From Humisphaera borealis (GTDB lineage Bacteria; Planctomycetota; Phycisphaerae; Tepidisphaerales; Tepidisphaeraceae), in assembly GCF_015169395.1 (NCBI RefSeq), contig NZ_CP063458.1:2604001-2668000 (forward strand): a stretch of DNA of 64,000 bases. Direction: 5' to 3'. Positions 8,374 through 16,839 of this stretch are shown here, piece by piece (position 1 is the first letter of the stretch; every line of letters begins with the position of its first letter). The translations under genes were made by a program, and so were the position numbers. The notes under the pieces were generated by a model. It did not search any database and was not told the origin of the DNA. It saw nothing but the letters and a program-made list of their open reading frames with translations.

Positions 8374-8655
8374 TTATCGGCCGTTCCCACCGGGGCCGCG
8401 GAGTGCTTCCGTTGCACCCGTAGCGGCCGCTTCTGCCTCGCTCGCTTTTCGGAGTTCGCGTTCCTTGCGGGCCACGTTCTCTTCCAGCATTCGCTCTGCC
8501 ATCGTACCGACGATGAGCGAAATCACCAGCGTCCCGAGCATCGCCACCAGCGCCCGCGACAGAATGGTCGACAGTGTGTTGCCAGACTCCATCCCCACGA
8601 TCAGACAGATCGCGAAGACGAGTAAGGCGAGACTGGCGGCAAGACGACGAGGCAT
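8374..8655 (-). CDS. Small membrane protein of the flagellar operon, unknown function
   Basis: The protein is 93 residues. Two hydrophobic segments (about 5-23 and 31-52) are followed by a charged Ala/Glu/Arg helix likely to be a short coiled coil, then a Gly/Pro tail. It lies between flhG and fliA in the same orientation, with 131 bases before fliA and a heptad repeat in front. I do not recognise the family. The position suggests a role linked to flagellar number, placement or FliA control, but this is inferred from context only. Confidence 0.6.
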   Translation of the reverse strand: MPRRLAASLALLVFAICLIVGMESGNTLSTILSRALVAMLGTLVISLIVGTMAERMLEENVARKERELRKASEAEAAATGATEALRGPGGNGR

Positions 8656-8663
8656 GGTACGTA

Positions 8664-8747
8664 AAGATGAGGGATGAAGGCGGAAGGATGAAAAGTCTCA
8701 CCGTCCTACGTCTTCATCTCATTCTTCATCCTTGTGAATTCATCCTT
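8664..8747. repeat. Heptad-phased palindromic repeat HE-3
   Basis: The element is 84 bases, 12 units of 7 bp in one register. The left arm is purine-rich (AAGATGA, GGGATGA, AGGCGGA, AGGATGA) and the right arm is pyrimidine-rich (TTCATCT, CATTCTT, CATCCTT, GTGAATT, CATCCTT). Its right end overlaps the TAA stop codon of flhG at 8746-8748. It fills the gap between flhG and the small membrane protein gene. Confidence 0.88.
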
Positions 8748-9651
8748 ACTTCCGAAACCACCGACTCATCCGATTGAAGAACCCGCCGTCGCCGGTAGGC
8801 GTCACGCCGGCCGCGAGCTTCATCGCCAGTTGTTGGATCGCCTGCGAGGCGGCCGATCGCGGGCTGGCGATCGTGAACGGCGTTCGACGGCGGACGCACG
8901 CGGGCACCTGGTCGTCCAGCGGCACCGAGCCGGCGTCGAACAGCGTCGTCCCGATGAACTGCCTCGCGACCTTGGCGATACGTTCGTACACCACTCGAGC
9001 CTCGGCTGGCGACCGGGCCTGGTTGACCAGCAGGCTCATCTTGCGCTTCGTGTTGTCGTTGGCGGCCATCGGGTCGCGGGCGGTGCCGTCGCGGCGGCAG
9101 ATCACTTTGATCACCGCGTAGGCGTCGGTGATTGCCGTCGGCTCGGGCGTGGTGACGACCAGCACATGGTCGGCTGCCTGCGTGAAGGTCAGCACGTTCG
9201 GGCTGATGCCGGCACCGGTGTCGACGATGATGATGTCGGCCTGATCCTCAAGTTCGGCCAGGGCGTCGACCAGCCGCTGACGATCGGCATCGGACAGGTC
9301 GGCCATCCGCGCCAGGCCTGATGCGCCACCGACAAGGCTGAAACCGCCGGGCGCTTTGATCATCACCTCCGACAGTTCCTTCCGCCGGGCGATGACGTGC
9401 GACAGGTTGCACTGCAGGTCGATGCCGCAGAGCACGTCGGCGTTGGCCAGTCCCAGGTCGGCATCGAGCAATACCACCTTTTTGCCGCCCTTGGACAGCG
9501 TGATCGCCAGGTTGACGGCGACGTTGCTTTTGCCGACGCCGCCCTTTCCGCTGGTGATCGCGATGACAGTCGCGCGCCGCCGCGTGATTCTCGTCTGCCT
9601 GACGAGGGATCGCAGGTGGCTGGCTTGATCGACTAACATGGTCATGGCCAT
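8746..9651 (-). CDS. flhG: Flagellar number regulator, MinD-like ATPase FlhG (YlxH)
   Basis: ParA/MinD-family ATPase that limits flagellar number by acting on the FlhF GTPase. The 301 residues start with DQASHLRSL (residues 8-16), the N-terminal motif known to stimulate FlhF. The deviant Walker A TSGKGGVGKSN follows near residue 35, then DADLGLANADVL and IIIVDTGAGISPNV. The C-terminus carries basic and aromatic residues (FFNRMSRWFRK) that may act as a membrane-targeting helix. ATG 9651 is chosen because GAAGAGAG lies just upstream; in-frame ATGs at 9645 and 9639 are alternatives. It is downstream of flhF across a family E repeat. Confidence 0.93.
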   Translation of the reverse strand: MAMTMLVDQASHLRSLVRQTRITRRRATVIAITSGKGGVGKSNVAVNLAITLSKGGKKVVLLDADLGLANADVLCGIDLQCNLSHVIARRKELSEVMIKAPGGFSLVGGASGLARMADLSDADRQRLVDALAELEDQADIIIVDTGAGISPNVLTFTQAADHVLVVTTPEPTAITDAYAVIKVICRRDGTARDPMAANDNTKRKMSLLVNQARSPAEARVVYERIAKVARQFIGTTLFDAGSVPLDDQVPACVRRRTPFTIASPRSAASQAIQQLAMKLAAGVTPTGDGGFFNRMSRWFRK

Positions 9652-9668
9652 TCTTCGCTCTCTTCGTT

Positions 9669-9760
9669 GGGGCACACGGCTGTGTACCCGCGGCGTTCCT
9701 GGCACACGGCCGTGTGCCTCTACACCGTCCCACATCAGGGCACACGGCCGTGTGCCCCTA
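9669..9760. repeat. Dispersed hairpin repeat, family E, three arms
   Basis: Three near-palindromic arms lie in tandem: GGGGCACACGGCTGTGTACC at 9669, GGCACACGGCCGTGTGCC at 9701, and GGGCACACGGCCGTGTGCCC at 9738. Each can form a hairpin by itself. The array occupies the flhF-flhG gap. No T-run follows, so it is more likely an RNA-processing or mobile-type element than a terminator. Confidence 0.85.
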
Positions 9761-9764
9761 CCGA

Positions 9765-11063
9765 TCAGACGTTCCGAATACCCTCGCCCAGCACGAGCTG
9801 CGCGAGTCTCCGGGGCTGTCCAACTTCAATGTCGTCCGGCACATCCTGCCCGGTGGTGACGTACGACACGTTTTTGTTCACCTTCTGCACGACGTTCAGC
9901 AGCATGCCCAGATGCGCCATCTCGTCGAGCTTGGTGAAGATCACTCGATCCACGCGAACTTCGTTGAACTGCCCTACCGCCAGCTCGATGCACGCCTCGC
10001 TCGCGGTGGTCGACAGCACCAGGTGAACTTCGTCGGGCGAGGCTACTTCCAGCACCTTCTTGAGCTCACTGAGCTTCAGCTGGTCCTTGGGGCTGCGGCC
10101 GGCGGTGTCGATCAGAACGAACTCCATGTCGGCCATCGCGGCGATCGCCTCACGCAGCTCTTCGGCCGAGCCGACCACTCGCAGCGGCGCGCCGATGATC
10201 TCGGCATACCGCCGAAGCTGATCGACCGCGGCGATGCGGTACGTGTCGAGCGTGATGAGCCCGACCTTCTTGCGCTCGCGCAGCTTGAGGTTCGCCGCGA
10301 GCTTGGCCAGCGTGGTCGTTTTGCCGACGCCGGTCGGCCCCACCAGTGCCACCACGTGTGGGCCGTCGGTCTTGGTTCGGCGAATGGGACCGGCGACGGG
10401 AATCATCTTCTCGATCTGCTCGGCGAGCTTCTCGCGCATCACCTGCGGCTGAGCGTGCATCTCGGCCCGCACCTGCCGCTGGATGGTTCGAACAATCTGT
10501 TCGGCCAGTTCCGCGTTGACGAGGTTTCGCGTCAGCAGGTCGTAATACTCCAGCAGCTCCTCGGGGATGTTGGGGGCCTGCTTCTGGCGGCTGACCGCCA
10601 TGAAGTCCTTGAGCATCTGCTTGAGCGTGGTGACTTCGTTGGTCAGCCCGACGATCGCCGCCCCCGTTGCGGCGGGCGTCTCCAGAAGGGTGCGAGGACC
10701 GGCGGATGGCGCTGCGGCCTGGGGGAATCGAGAATCGGCAGCCCGAGAGTCCGCCGACCGTGACTCCATTGCTCGGGATTCTGCCGATCGGGCGACGGTC
10801 CGGCGATCGTAGGTACCCGAAATCGGCTTCTGCTCCCGCGTTTCCACCTGCCCGCGCGTCTCGACCTGTCCGGGCCGCGGACGGCGGCCGATGTTCATTC
10901 CCTTGCCCGCCGTGATCTCTACGATTTCCTTCTTGCGCAGCCCGAGCCAGTGCTTCAGTTGATACGTCCGCGTGTGCAGAATGATGGCGTCCGTGCCCAG
11001 CGAGGTCTTCACCTGCGTGAGGCACTCGGCCATTGTCGGAGCTTTGAACGTTTGCAACTGCAT
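9765..11063 (-). CDS. flhF: Flagellar biosynthesis GTPase FlhF (SRP-type)
   Basis: SRP-family GTPase that sets the site of flagellar assembly at the pole or membrane. The 432 residues have an N-terminal B domain (MQLQTFKAPTMAECLTQVK), a low-complexity Ser/Arg/Asp/Glu linker, then the NG domain: G1 ALVGPTGVGKTTT near residue 245, ITLDTYRIAAVDQLRRYAEI, LIDTAGRSPKDQ, and the guanine-specificity region FTKLDE. Start is the ATG at 11063; a TTG at 11072 would add three residues. The linker contains an apparent in-frame heptad repeat (10735-10797). It lies upstream of flhG and probably acts with it. Confidence 0.95.
   Translation of the reverse strand: MQLQTFKAPTMAECLTQVKTSLGTDAIILHTRTYQLKHWLGLRKKEIVEITAGKGMNIGRRPRPGQVETRGQVETREQKPISGTYDRRTVARSAESRAMESRSADSRAADSRFPQAAAPSAGPRTLLETPAATGAAIVGLTNEVTTLKQMLKDFMAVSRQKQAPNIPEELLEYYDLLTRNLVNAELAEQIVRTIQRQVRAEMHAQPQVMREKLAEQIEKMIPVAGPIRRTKTDGPHVVALVGPTGVGKTTTLAKLAANLKLRERKKVGLITLDTYRIAAVDQLRRYAEIIGAPLRVVGSAEELREAIAAMADMEFVLIDTAGRSPKDQLKLSELKKVLEVASPDEVHLVLSTTASEACIELAVGQFNEVRVDRVIFTKLDEMAHLGMLLNVVQKVNKNVSYVTTGQDVPDDIEVGQPRRLAQLVLGEGIRNV
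10735..10797. repeat. Heptad-type palindrome inside the flhF linker
   Basis: Within the flhF coding region, 63 bases divide into nine 7-bp units, with GAATCGA and GAATCGG at the left and CGGGATT and CTGCCGA at the right, forming an imperfect inverted repeat. Because 63 is a multiple of both 7 and 3, the element adds about 21 codons without a frameshift and encodes a Ser/Arg/Asp/Glu-rich stretch. It resembles the intergenic heptad elements but is more diverged. Confidence 0.55.
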
Positions 11064-11071
11064 GGCGTCCA

Positions 11072-11155
11072 AGGATCAAATCAGAAGGATGAATGACGAA
11101 GACAGCACTGCGTCTTCCGCCTTTTTTCATCCTTCAGCTTTCATCCTCCATCCTT
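11072..11155. repeat. Heptad-phased palindromic repeat HE-4
   Basis: The element is 84 bases, 12 units of 7 bp. Left units are AGGATCA, AATCAGA, AGGATGA and ATGACGA; right units are CATCCTT, CAGCTTT, CATCCTC and CATCCTT. The complementary arms can fold. It fills the gap between flhA and flhF and ends 9 bases before the flhF start, so it may influence flhF translation. Confidence 0.88.
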
Positions 11156-11165
11156 TCTTCGAACG

Positions 11166-13280
11166 TCACCCATTCATTCCAACCATCGCGACCGCTTCCA
11201 CGCCGATTCCATTGACGATTTCGCTGTACGCCAGCACCGCGACCGACGGCAGCGACGACTCGACCATGCGCCGTAGCGGGGCACGAATCTGCGGATTGCA
11301 CAGAATCACGGCATTACGACCGCCCTGCTGCACTTCCGACACCTTGTCGGCAATTCGCTGACTGACCTGCTGTGCCGTGTGCGGCGGCATGGTGTTGGTC
11401 GTGCCGCGCTCGCCGCGGTCGAGGTGCCCGTTGATCAGTTCTTCCAGCGTCGGGTCGATCGTCACGCACCAGAGCCGGTCTTCGTCGTCGACGTACTGCT
11501 TGCAAATCGTCCGGGCGAGTGCGGCCCTGACGTACTCGGTCAGCACGTCGAGGTCTTTTGTCCGCGACGAGAAGTCGCCGAGGGTCTCCAGGATCGTCTC
11601 CAGGTCCCGCACCGGCACGCGCTCGCGGAGCAGATTCTGCATGACTTTCTGCAGTTCGCCCGGCTTGATCTGTGTGGGCACGACTTCTTCGACCAGTGCC
11701 GGAACGCGGACCTTCAGGTTGTCGAGCAGGTTCTTCACTTCCTGCCGCGTCAGCAGTTCGTGCGCATGCGTCTTGATGATCTCCGTCAGGTGCGTCGCCA
11801 GCACCGCCGATGACTCGACGACGGTGTAGTTGAGCAATTCGGCATGCGAACGTGCGTCTTCGGTGATCCAGTAGGCCGACAATCCGAACGCCGGCTCGAT
11901 CGTCGGCGTTGCTCCCGGGATCGGCCCGCTCGCCGCACCGGAGTCCATCGCCATGAATTGCCCGGCAAATGCGATGCCGCGGGCGACGGTCTGTCCCTTA
12001 ATCTTGATCGCGTAGTCGTTCGGACCGAGCTGCACGTTGTCACGAATCCGCACCGGCGGAACGATCACGCCGAGCTCCATCGCGATCTGCCGGCGAATCA
12101 TGCTGATGCGTTCCAGCAGGTCGCCTCCCTTGGCGGTGTCCACGAGCTTGACCAGCCCGTAGCCGACCTCCAGCTCCATCGTGTCGACATCGAGCAGTTT
12201 CTCGACCTTCTCGGGCTCTCGTTTCTCGGCGGCGGTCGCCTCCTTCTGCTTGGCGGCGGCGGTCGCGACGGCGGTCTGCTCGCGCCTTGTCAGCATGTAC
12301 GCCAGTCCGGCACAGCATGATCCGAGCACCAGCAACGGGAGCTTGGGCAGGCCGGTGAAGCTCATCAGACACAGGAAGATCGACGCGACAACCAGCGCGC
12401 CGGGCTTGGCAGTGAGCTGGCTGAGCATCTCTTCGCCAAGGTTCTTCTTCGTCGCCGAGCGCGTGACGATCAAACCGGCCGCGAGCGAGGTGATAAACGC
12501 CGGCACCGAACTGACCAGGCCGTCGCCGATTGTCAGCTTCGTGTAGAGCTTGAGGCAGCCCATGACGTCCCAGCCGTTCTCGACCATACCCACGTACAGG
12601 CCGCCGAGGATATTCACGACGGTGATAAAGATGCCCGCGACGGCATCACCCCGGACGAACTTGCTGGCACCGTCCATCGCACCGTAGAAGTCGGCTTCCT
12701 GGCTGATGGCTTCGCGGCGTTCGCGGGCCTGGCCTTCGTTGATGGTTCCGGCGTTGAGGTCGGCGTCGATCGCCATCTGCTTGCCGGGCATCGCGTCCAA
12801 CGTGAATCGGGCGGCGACTTCCGAAATACGGCCGGAGCCCTTGGTGATCACCACGAACTGAATCACGAAGATGATCAGGAAGATGATCGCCCCGACCACG
12901 ATCGAGCCGGCGGTGACGAACTCGGCAAAGCTCATCACCACTTCGCCCGCGCCGTGCAGGGCATGCTCGATCGGCACCGTGGGCCCGCCGGCGGTCAGAA
13001 TCAGCCGGGTCGTCGCGACGTTCAGCACAAGCCGGAACAACGTCGTCGCCAGCAACAGCGACGGCAGAACGGCAAACTCCAGCGGGCTCTTCACGTAGAT
13101 CGTCGTCACCAGCACGATGACCGACAGCGTGATGTTCAGCACCAGCAGGAAGTCCAGCACCATGGTCGGCAGCGGGACCAGGATGACCATCAGCAGGCTA
13201 ATGAAGCCCAGCGGGAACAAGAGCCCTCGGTTCTCATGAACCTTGATGACAAAGGGGTTGTTCGCGAGGGCCAGAGCCAT
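11166..13280 (-). CDS. flhA: Flagellar type III export gate protein FlhA
   Basis: Integral membrane component of the flagellar export gate; its cytoplasmic domain forms the nonameric ring that docks chaperone-substrate complexes. The 704-residue length fits the family. About eight N-terminal transmembrane segments are visible in residues 20-320. The conserved FHIPEP loop region reads RFTLDAMPGKQMAIDADLNAG near residue 150. The C-terminal cytoplasmic domain begins around 350 (VGYGLVKLVD; VPPVRIRDN; VVIESSAVLATHLTEI-like segment). Start is ATG 13280. It lies between flhB and flhF with heptad-type sequence on both sides. Confidence 0.96.
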   Translation of the reverse strand: MALALANNPFVIKVHENRGLLFPLGFISLLMVILVPLPTMVLDFLLVLNITLSVIVLVTTIYVKSPLEFAVLPSLLLATTLFRLVLNVATTRLILTAGGPTVPIEHALHGAGEVVMSFAEFVTAGSIVVGAIIFLIIFVIQFVVITKGSGRISEVAARFTLDAMPGKQMAIDADLNAGTINEGQARERREAISQEADFYGAMDGASKFVRGDAVAGIFITVVNILGGLYVGMVENGWDVMGCLKLYTKLTIGDGLVSSVPAFITSLAAGLIVTRSATKKNLGEEMLSQLTAKPGALVVASIFLCLMSFTGLPKLPLLVLGSCCAGLAYMLTRREQTAVATAAAKQKEATAAEKREPEKVEKLLDVDTMELEVGYGLVKLVDTAKGGDLLERISMIRRQIAMELGVIVPPVRIRDNVQLGPNDYAIKIKGQTVARGIAFAGQFMAMDSGAASGPIPGATPTIEPAFGLSAYWITEDARSHAELLNYTVVESSAVLATHLTEIIKTHAHELLTRQEVKNLLDNLKVRVPALVEEVVPTQIKPGELQKVMQNLLRERVPVRDLETILETLGDFSSRTKDLDVLTEYVRAALARTICKQYVDDEDRLWCVTIDPTLEELINGHLDRGERGTTNTMPPHTAQQVSQRIADKVSEVQQGGRNAVILCNPQIRAPLRRMVESSLPSVAVLAYSEIVNGIGVEAVAMVGMNG

Positions 13281-13292
13281 GAAGACTGTCGA

Positions 13293-13320
13293 GTAACGAT
13301 GAACGATGAATGCGTAAGTG
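13293..13320. repeat. Single-arm heptad repeat
   Basis: Four 7-bp units (GTAACGA, TGAACGA, TGAATGC, GTAAGTG) lie in the flhB-flhA gap. No obvious complementary arm is present, so this may be a half element of the heptad family. Confidence 0.6.
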
Positions 13321-13350
13321 ACGCTGGGGCGAAAGATCTCCTGTTATGGA

Positions 13351-14433
13351 TTAGGCATTTGCGGCGGCACGCCGCTTCGCTTTCCCGGTCAACTCGTACA
13401 CGTACGCCAGGATCTCCGCGACGGTCGCGTAGAACTGTTCCGGCACTTCCTGTCCGACGGCACAAAGCTTGTACAGAGCGCGGGCGAGCGGCTTTCTTTC
13501 GAGGATCGGAACGCCCGACTCGATCGCAATCGCGCGGATGCGGGCGGCCAGCACACCCTGGCCCTTGGCGATCACGCGTGGGGCGTTCATGCTCGCCGCG
13601 TCGTACTTCAGGGCGACGGCGTATTCGGTCGGGTTGGTGACGACGACATCCGCCGTCGGGACGTCTTTCTTCAGCCGCTTGCTCGCCATCTGGCGGGCGA
13701 TGCTTCGACGGCGCTGCTTGATCATGGGGTCGCCGTCCATGCTCCGCATCTCGTCCTTGACCTCCTGCTTGGTCATCTTCAGGTCGCGGAAGTGCTTCCA
13801 CTTCTGCCAGACAAAGTCGAGGATCGCCAGGACCAGCAGCGCCACGCCGATCTTCATCGCGATCGCGTAGAGCACCTGCATGCCCAGGTAGAAGATCTGC
13901 TCGTGCGAGAGGCGCTGCGCCATGACGATCTGCCCGAGGCGATCGCGAACGGCCGTCCAGGCGACGAAGCAGATGACCGCCAGCTTCGCCAGGTTCATGG
14001 CGAACTTCATCGGGTTCCCGCCGCCACCGAAAAGGCGGCCGAAACCTTTGAACGGGTTCAGCGCCCCCAGGTTGGGCTGCAATCGCTGCGGGCTCAGTCG
14101 TAATCCGACCTGCGCTACATTGCCGATCACCGCGATGATCATCAGTCCGACCATCAGCGGCCACAGCGCATGGCCGGTGATGAAGATTCCCCGTGCCAAC
14201 TGCTCGGCGGGTGCGTTGGTGCCCAGGTCACGCAGTGAGTTGAGCGATTCGATGAGGAATTGCCGGATCGAACCCAGGACGGCGTCGCCGAACCTATTGA
14301 GAAGCGCCATCGAGCCGACGATCAGCGCCGCGGCGACCAGGTCCTGGCTGCGCGCGATCTGCCCCTCTTCCTCTGCCTTTTGCCGTCGGCGGGGAGTGGG
14401 GGCTTCGGTTTTGTCGCCGCTGTCGTCAGCCAT
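13351..14433 (-). CDS. flhB: Flagellar export switch protein FlhB
   Basis: Export-gate protein that switches substrate specificity from rod/hook to filament proteins through autocleavage. The 360 residues contain an N-terminal charged segment (KTEAPTPRRRQKAEEEGQIA), four transmembrane segments (about 30-55, 85-110, 140-160, 180-205) and the cytoplasmic autocleavage domain. The cleavage motif reads NPTE near residue 265, where many homologues have NPTH; the essential Asn-Pro pair is intact. ATG at 14433. The fliR gene precedes it across a family D repeat. Confidence 0.96.
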   Translation of the reverse strand: MADDSGDKTEAPTPRRRQKAEEEGQIARSQDLVAAALIVGSMALLNRFGDAVLGSIRQFLIESLNSLRDLGTNAPAEQLARGIFITGHALWPLMVGLMIIAVIGNVAQVGLRLSPQRLQPNLGALNPFKGFGRLFGGGGNPMKFAMNLAKLAVICFVAWTAVRDRLGQIVMAQRLSHEQIFYLGMQVLYAIAMKIGVALLVLAILDFVWQKWKHFRDLKMTKQEVKDEMRSMDGDPMIKQRRRSIARQMASKRLKKDVPTADVVVTNPTEYAVALKYDAASMNAPRVIAKGQGVLAARIRAIAIESGVPILERKPLARALYKLCAVGQEVPEQFYATVAEILAYVYELTGKAKRRAAANA

Positions 14434-14440
14434 TTTTGTC

Positions 14441-14506
14441 GGGTCCGCCTTGGCAGACCGATTCGTTCGCTTCGCGACGCCTCACGTCCGCCAAGGCGGA
14501 CCCTAC
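14441..14506. repeat. Dispersed paired-hairpin repeat, family D, copy 1
   Basis: Arms GGGTCCGCCTTGGCAGACC and CGTCCGCCAAGGCGGACCCTA face each other across the flhB-fliR gap. On the minus strand the element begins TAGGGTCCGCC, and its TAG is the stop codon of fliR (14505-14503). The copy at 29157-29226 overlaps a stop codon in the same way. Each arm contains the TCCGCC-TT-GGCGGA hairpin. Confidence 0.85.
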
Positions 14507-15267
14507 GCGCCGCTCCACATCCGTTGCACCTGCTGCACGCTGCCGATCACCGCGTCTTCGAGCACGCCGCTGGTCAGACCCAGCCCGAGAATCACAAGCA
14601 CCAGCCCGACGATCGACCGGATACTCAGACCGGCCTGCATGACATTGAACTGCGGCATCGTTCGCCCGATCAGGCCCAGTGCCAGGTCCACCACCAACAC
14701 GGTGATGAGCATCGGCGCCGCCAGCTTCAGCGTCAGGATCATCGACGTCTCGAACATGCCAACGAGCGTGTCGAGCAGCACGGGGTTCATGCTGAGCGAC
14801 AGCAGCGGCAGATGGTCGAAGCTCGCCTTGACGCCGTTCAGCAAGGCGTGGTGCCCGCCGAACAGCAGGAAGACGGCCAAAGCGACGAAGTAGTACAGGT
14901 CGCCCATCAGTGATCCGCCTGCACCCATCGACGGGTCGAAAACCGAGCTCAAGTTCAGACCCATCTCCATGCCGATGATCTCACCAGCCCATTGCGCGGC
15001 GATGAACGTGAAACTGATTGCCATGCCCATCGCCAGACCGAACACCATCTCGCCGCCGATGCCCAGCGTCAGTTCCCACATCGATTCCGGCAGCGGCACG
15101 GCCTTGACGCCGCCGGAGATACCGAAGGCCAGCACGATCACCAGCATTGCCTTCACGCGGCGCGGCGTCCGGGGGCTGCTGAACAGCGGCGACATCAGCA
15201 TCATCCCGGCCAGTCGGAACACGACGAGCACGAACACCGGCACGCGTTGGAGGACGTCGTCGATCAT
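14503..15267 (-). CDS. fliR: Flagellar export gate protein FliR
   Basis: Core subunit of the FliP-FliQ-FliR export channel. The 254 residues are almost wholly hydrophobic, with about six membrane segments and family-typical stretches (VFRLAGMMLMSPLFSSPRTPRRVKAML; WAGEIIGMEMGL; GGSLMGDLYYF; PQFNVMQAGLSIRSIVGL). Start ATG 15267. Its stop codon is provided by the first bases of a family D repeat. The fliQ gene lies upstream across a heptad element that fills the 82-base gap. Confidence 0.95.
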   Translation of the reverse strand: MIDDVLQRVPVFVLVVFRLAGMMLMSPLFSSPRTPRRVKAMLVIVLAFGISGGVKAVPLPESMWELTLGIGGEMVFGLAMGMAISFTFIAAQWAGEIIGMEMGLNLSSVFDPSMGAGGSLMGDLYYFVALAVFLLFGGHHALLNGVKASFDHLPLLSLSMNPVLLDTLVGMFETSMILTLKLAAPMLITVLVVDLALGLIGRTMPQFNVMQAGLSIRSIVGLVLVILGLGLTSGVLEDAVIGSVQQVQRMWSGA

Positions 15268-15271
15268 GAAA

Positions 15272-15348
15272 AATGCGGAATGATGAACGCGCCATGCGGA
15301 ATGAAAGCCATGTATTCATCATTCCGCAGTCCGCATTCGTCATTTCCT
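15272..15348. repeat. Heptad-phased palindromic repeat HE-5
   Basis: Eleven 7-bp units occupy 77 of the 82 bases between fliQ and fliR. Left units are AATGCGG, AATGATG, AACGCGC, CATGCGG and AATGAAA; right units are ATTCATC, ATTCCGC, AGTCCGC and ATTCGTC. The arms are complementary in register. The element abuts the fliR start codon (15267). Confidence 0.88.
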
Positions 15349-15349
15349 T

Positions 15350-15613
15350 TCACGGCATCTGCCCGGTCCCGAACATCGCGATCGCATAATCCATCAACCG
15401 CTGGCCGATCCATGGCATCAAGATGATCGCGGCGACGATCATCGCGGAGATCTTGGGTACGAAAGTGAGCGTCTGTTCCTGGATCTGCGTCAGCGCCTGC
15501 ACGAGCGACACGACAATGCCGACAACCAGACCGATGACCAGCATCGGAGCCGAGACGACCAACGCCATGATGAGGGCTTGACGGATGAACTCCGTCGCTT
15601 GCTGGAGGGACAT
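15350..15613 (-). CDS. fliQ: Flagellar export gate protein FliQ
   Basis: Small export-channel subunit of 87 residues, the normal family length. Two transmembrane helices are visible (about 15-40 and 50-75), with the conserved pattern ALIMALVVSAPMLVIGLVVG then SLVQALTQIQEQTLTFVPK. The start is ATG 15613 with AGGG upstream; the open frame extends to 15727 but the extra 38 residues are basic, unrelated and overlap the fliP stop. It follows fliP by 110 bases. Confidence 0.95.
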   Translation of the reverse strand: MSLQQATEFIRQALIMALVVSAPMLVIGLVVGIVVSLVQALTQIQEQTLTFVPKISAMIVAAIILMPWIGQRLMDYAIAMFGTGQMP

Positions 15614-15723
15614 ACGATCACCCTTCCATGGGTTGGTTCGGTCGCATCCTGAAAGACGCTTCCGAACGTTTCGCCCGGCCGGTTCTGATGGGGCTGGCCG
15701 TGCCAACGTCACATCCTGTGACG

Positions 15724-16668
<945 letters not shown>

Positions 16669-16839
16669 GGCATCCTTGCCGACGTCTACAACTCGATAAA
16701 GCACCTGGCGTCCTGCCGATGCTTCGCCCAGCCCGAAACCAACACCAACCTGCCTTCTGCGGCGGCTACCAGGCACGCTGGTCCGTACCACCCGAAGAAA
16801 CACCTTTCACCGGGCCGCCTGCCGAACTTTCGGCCATTG

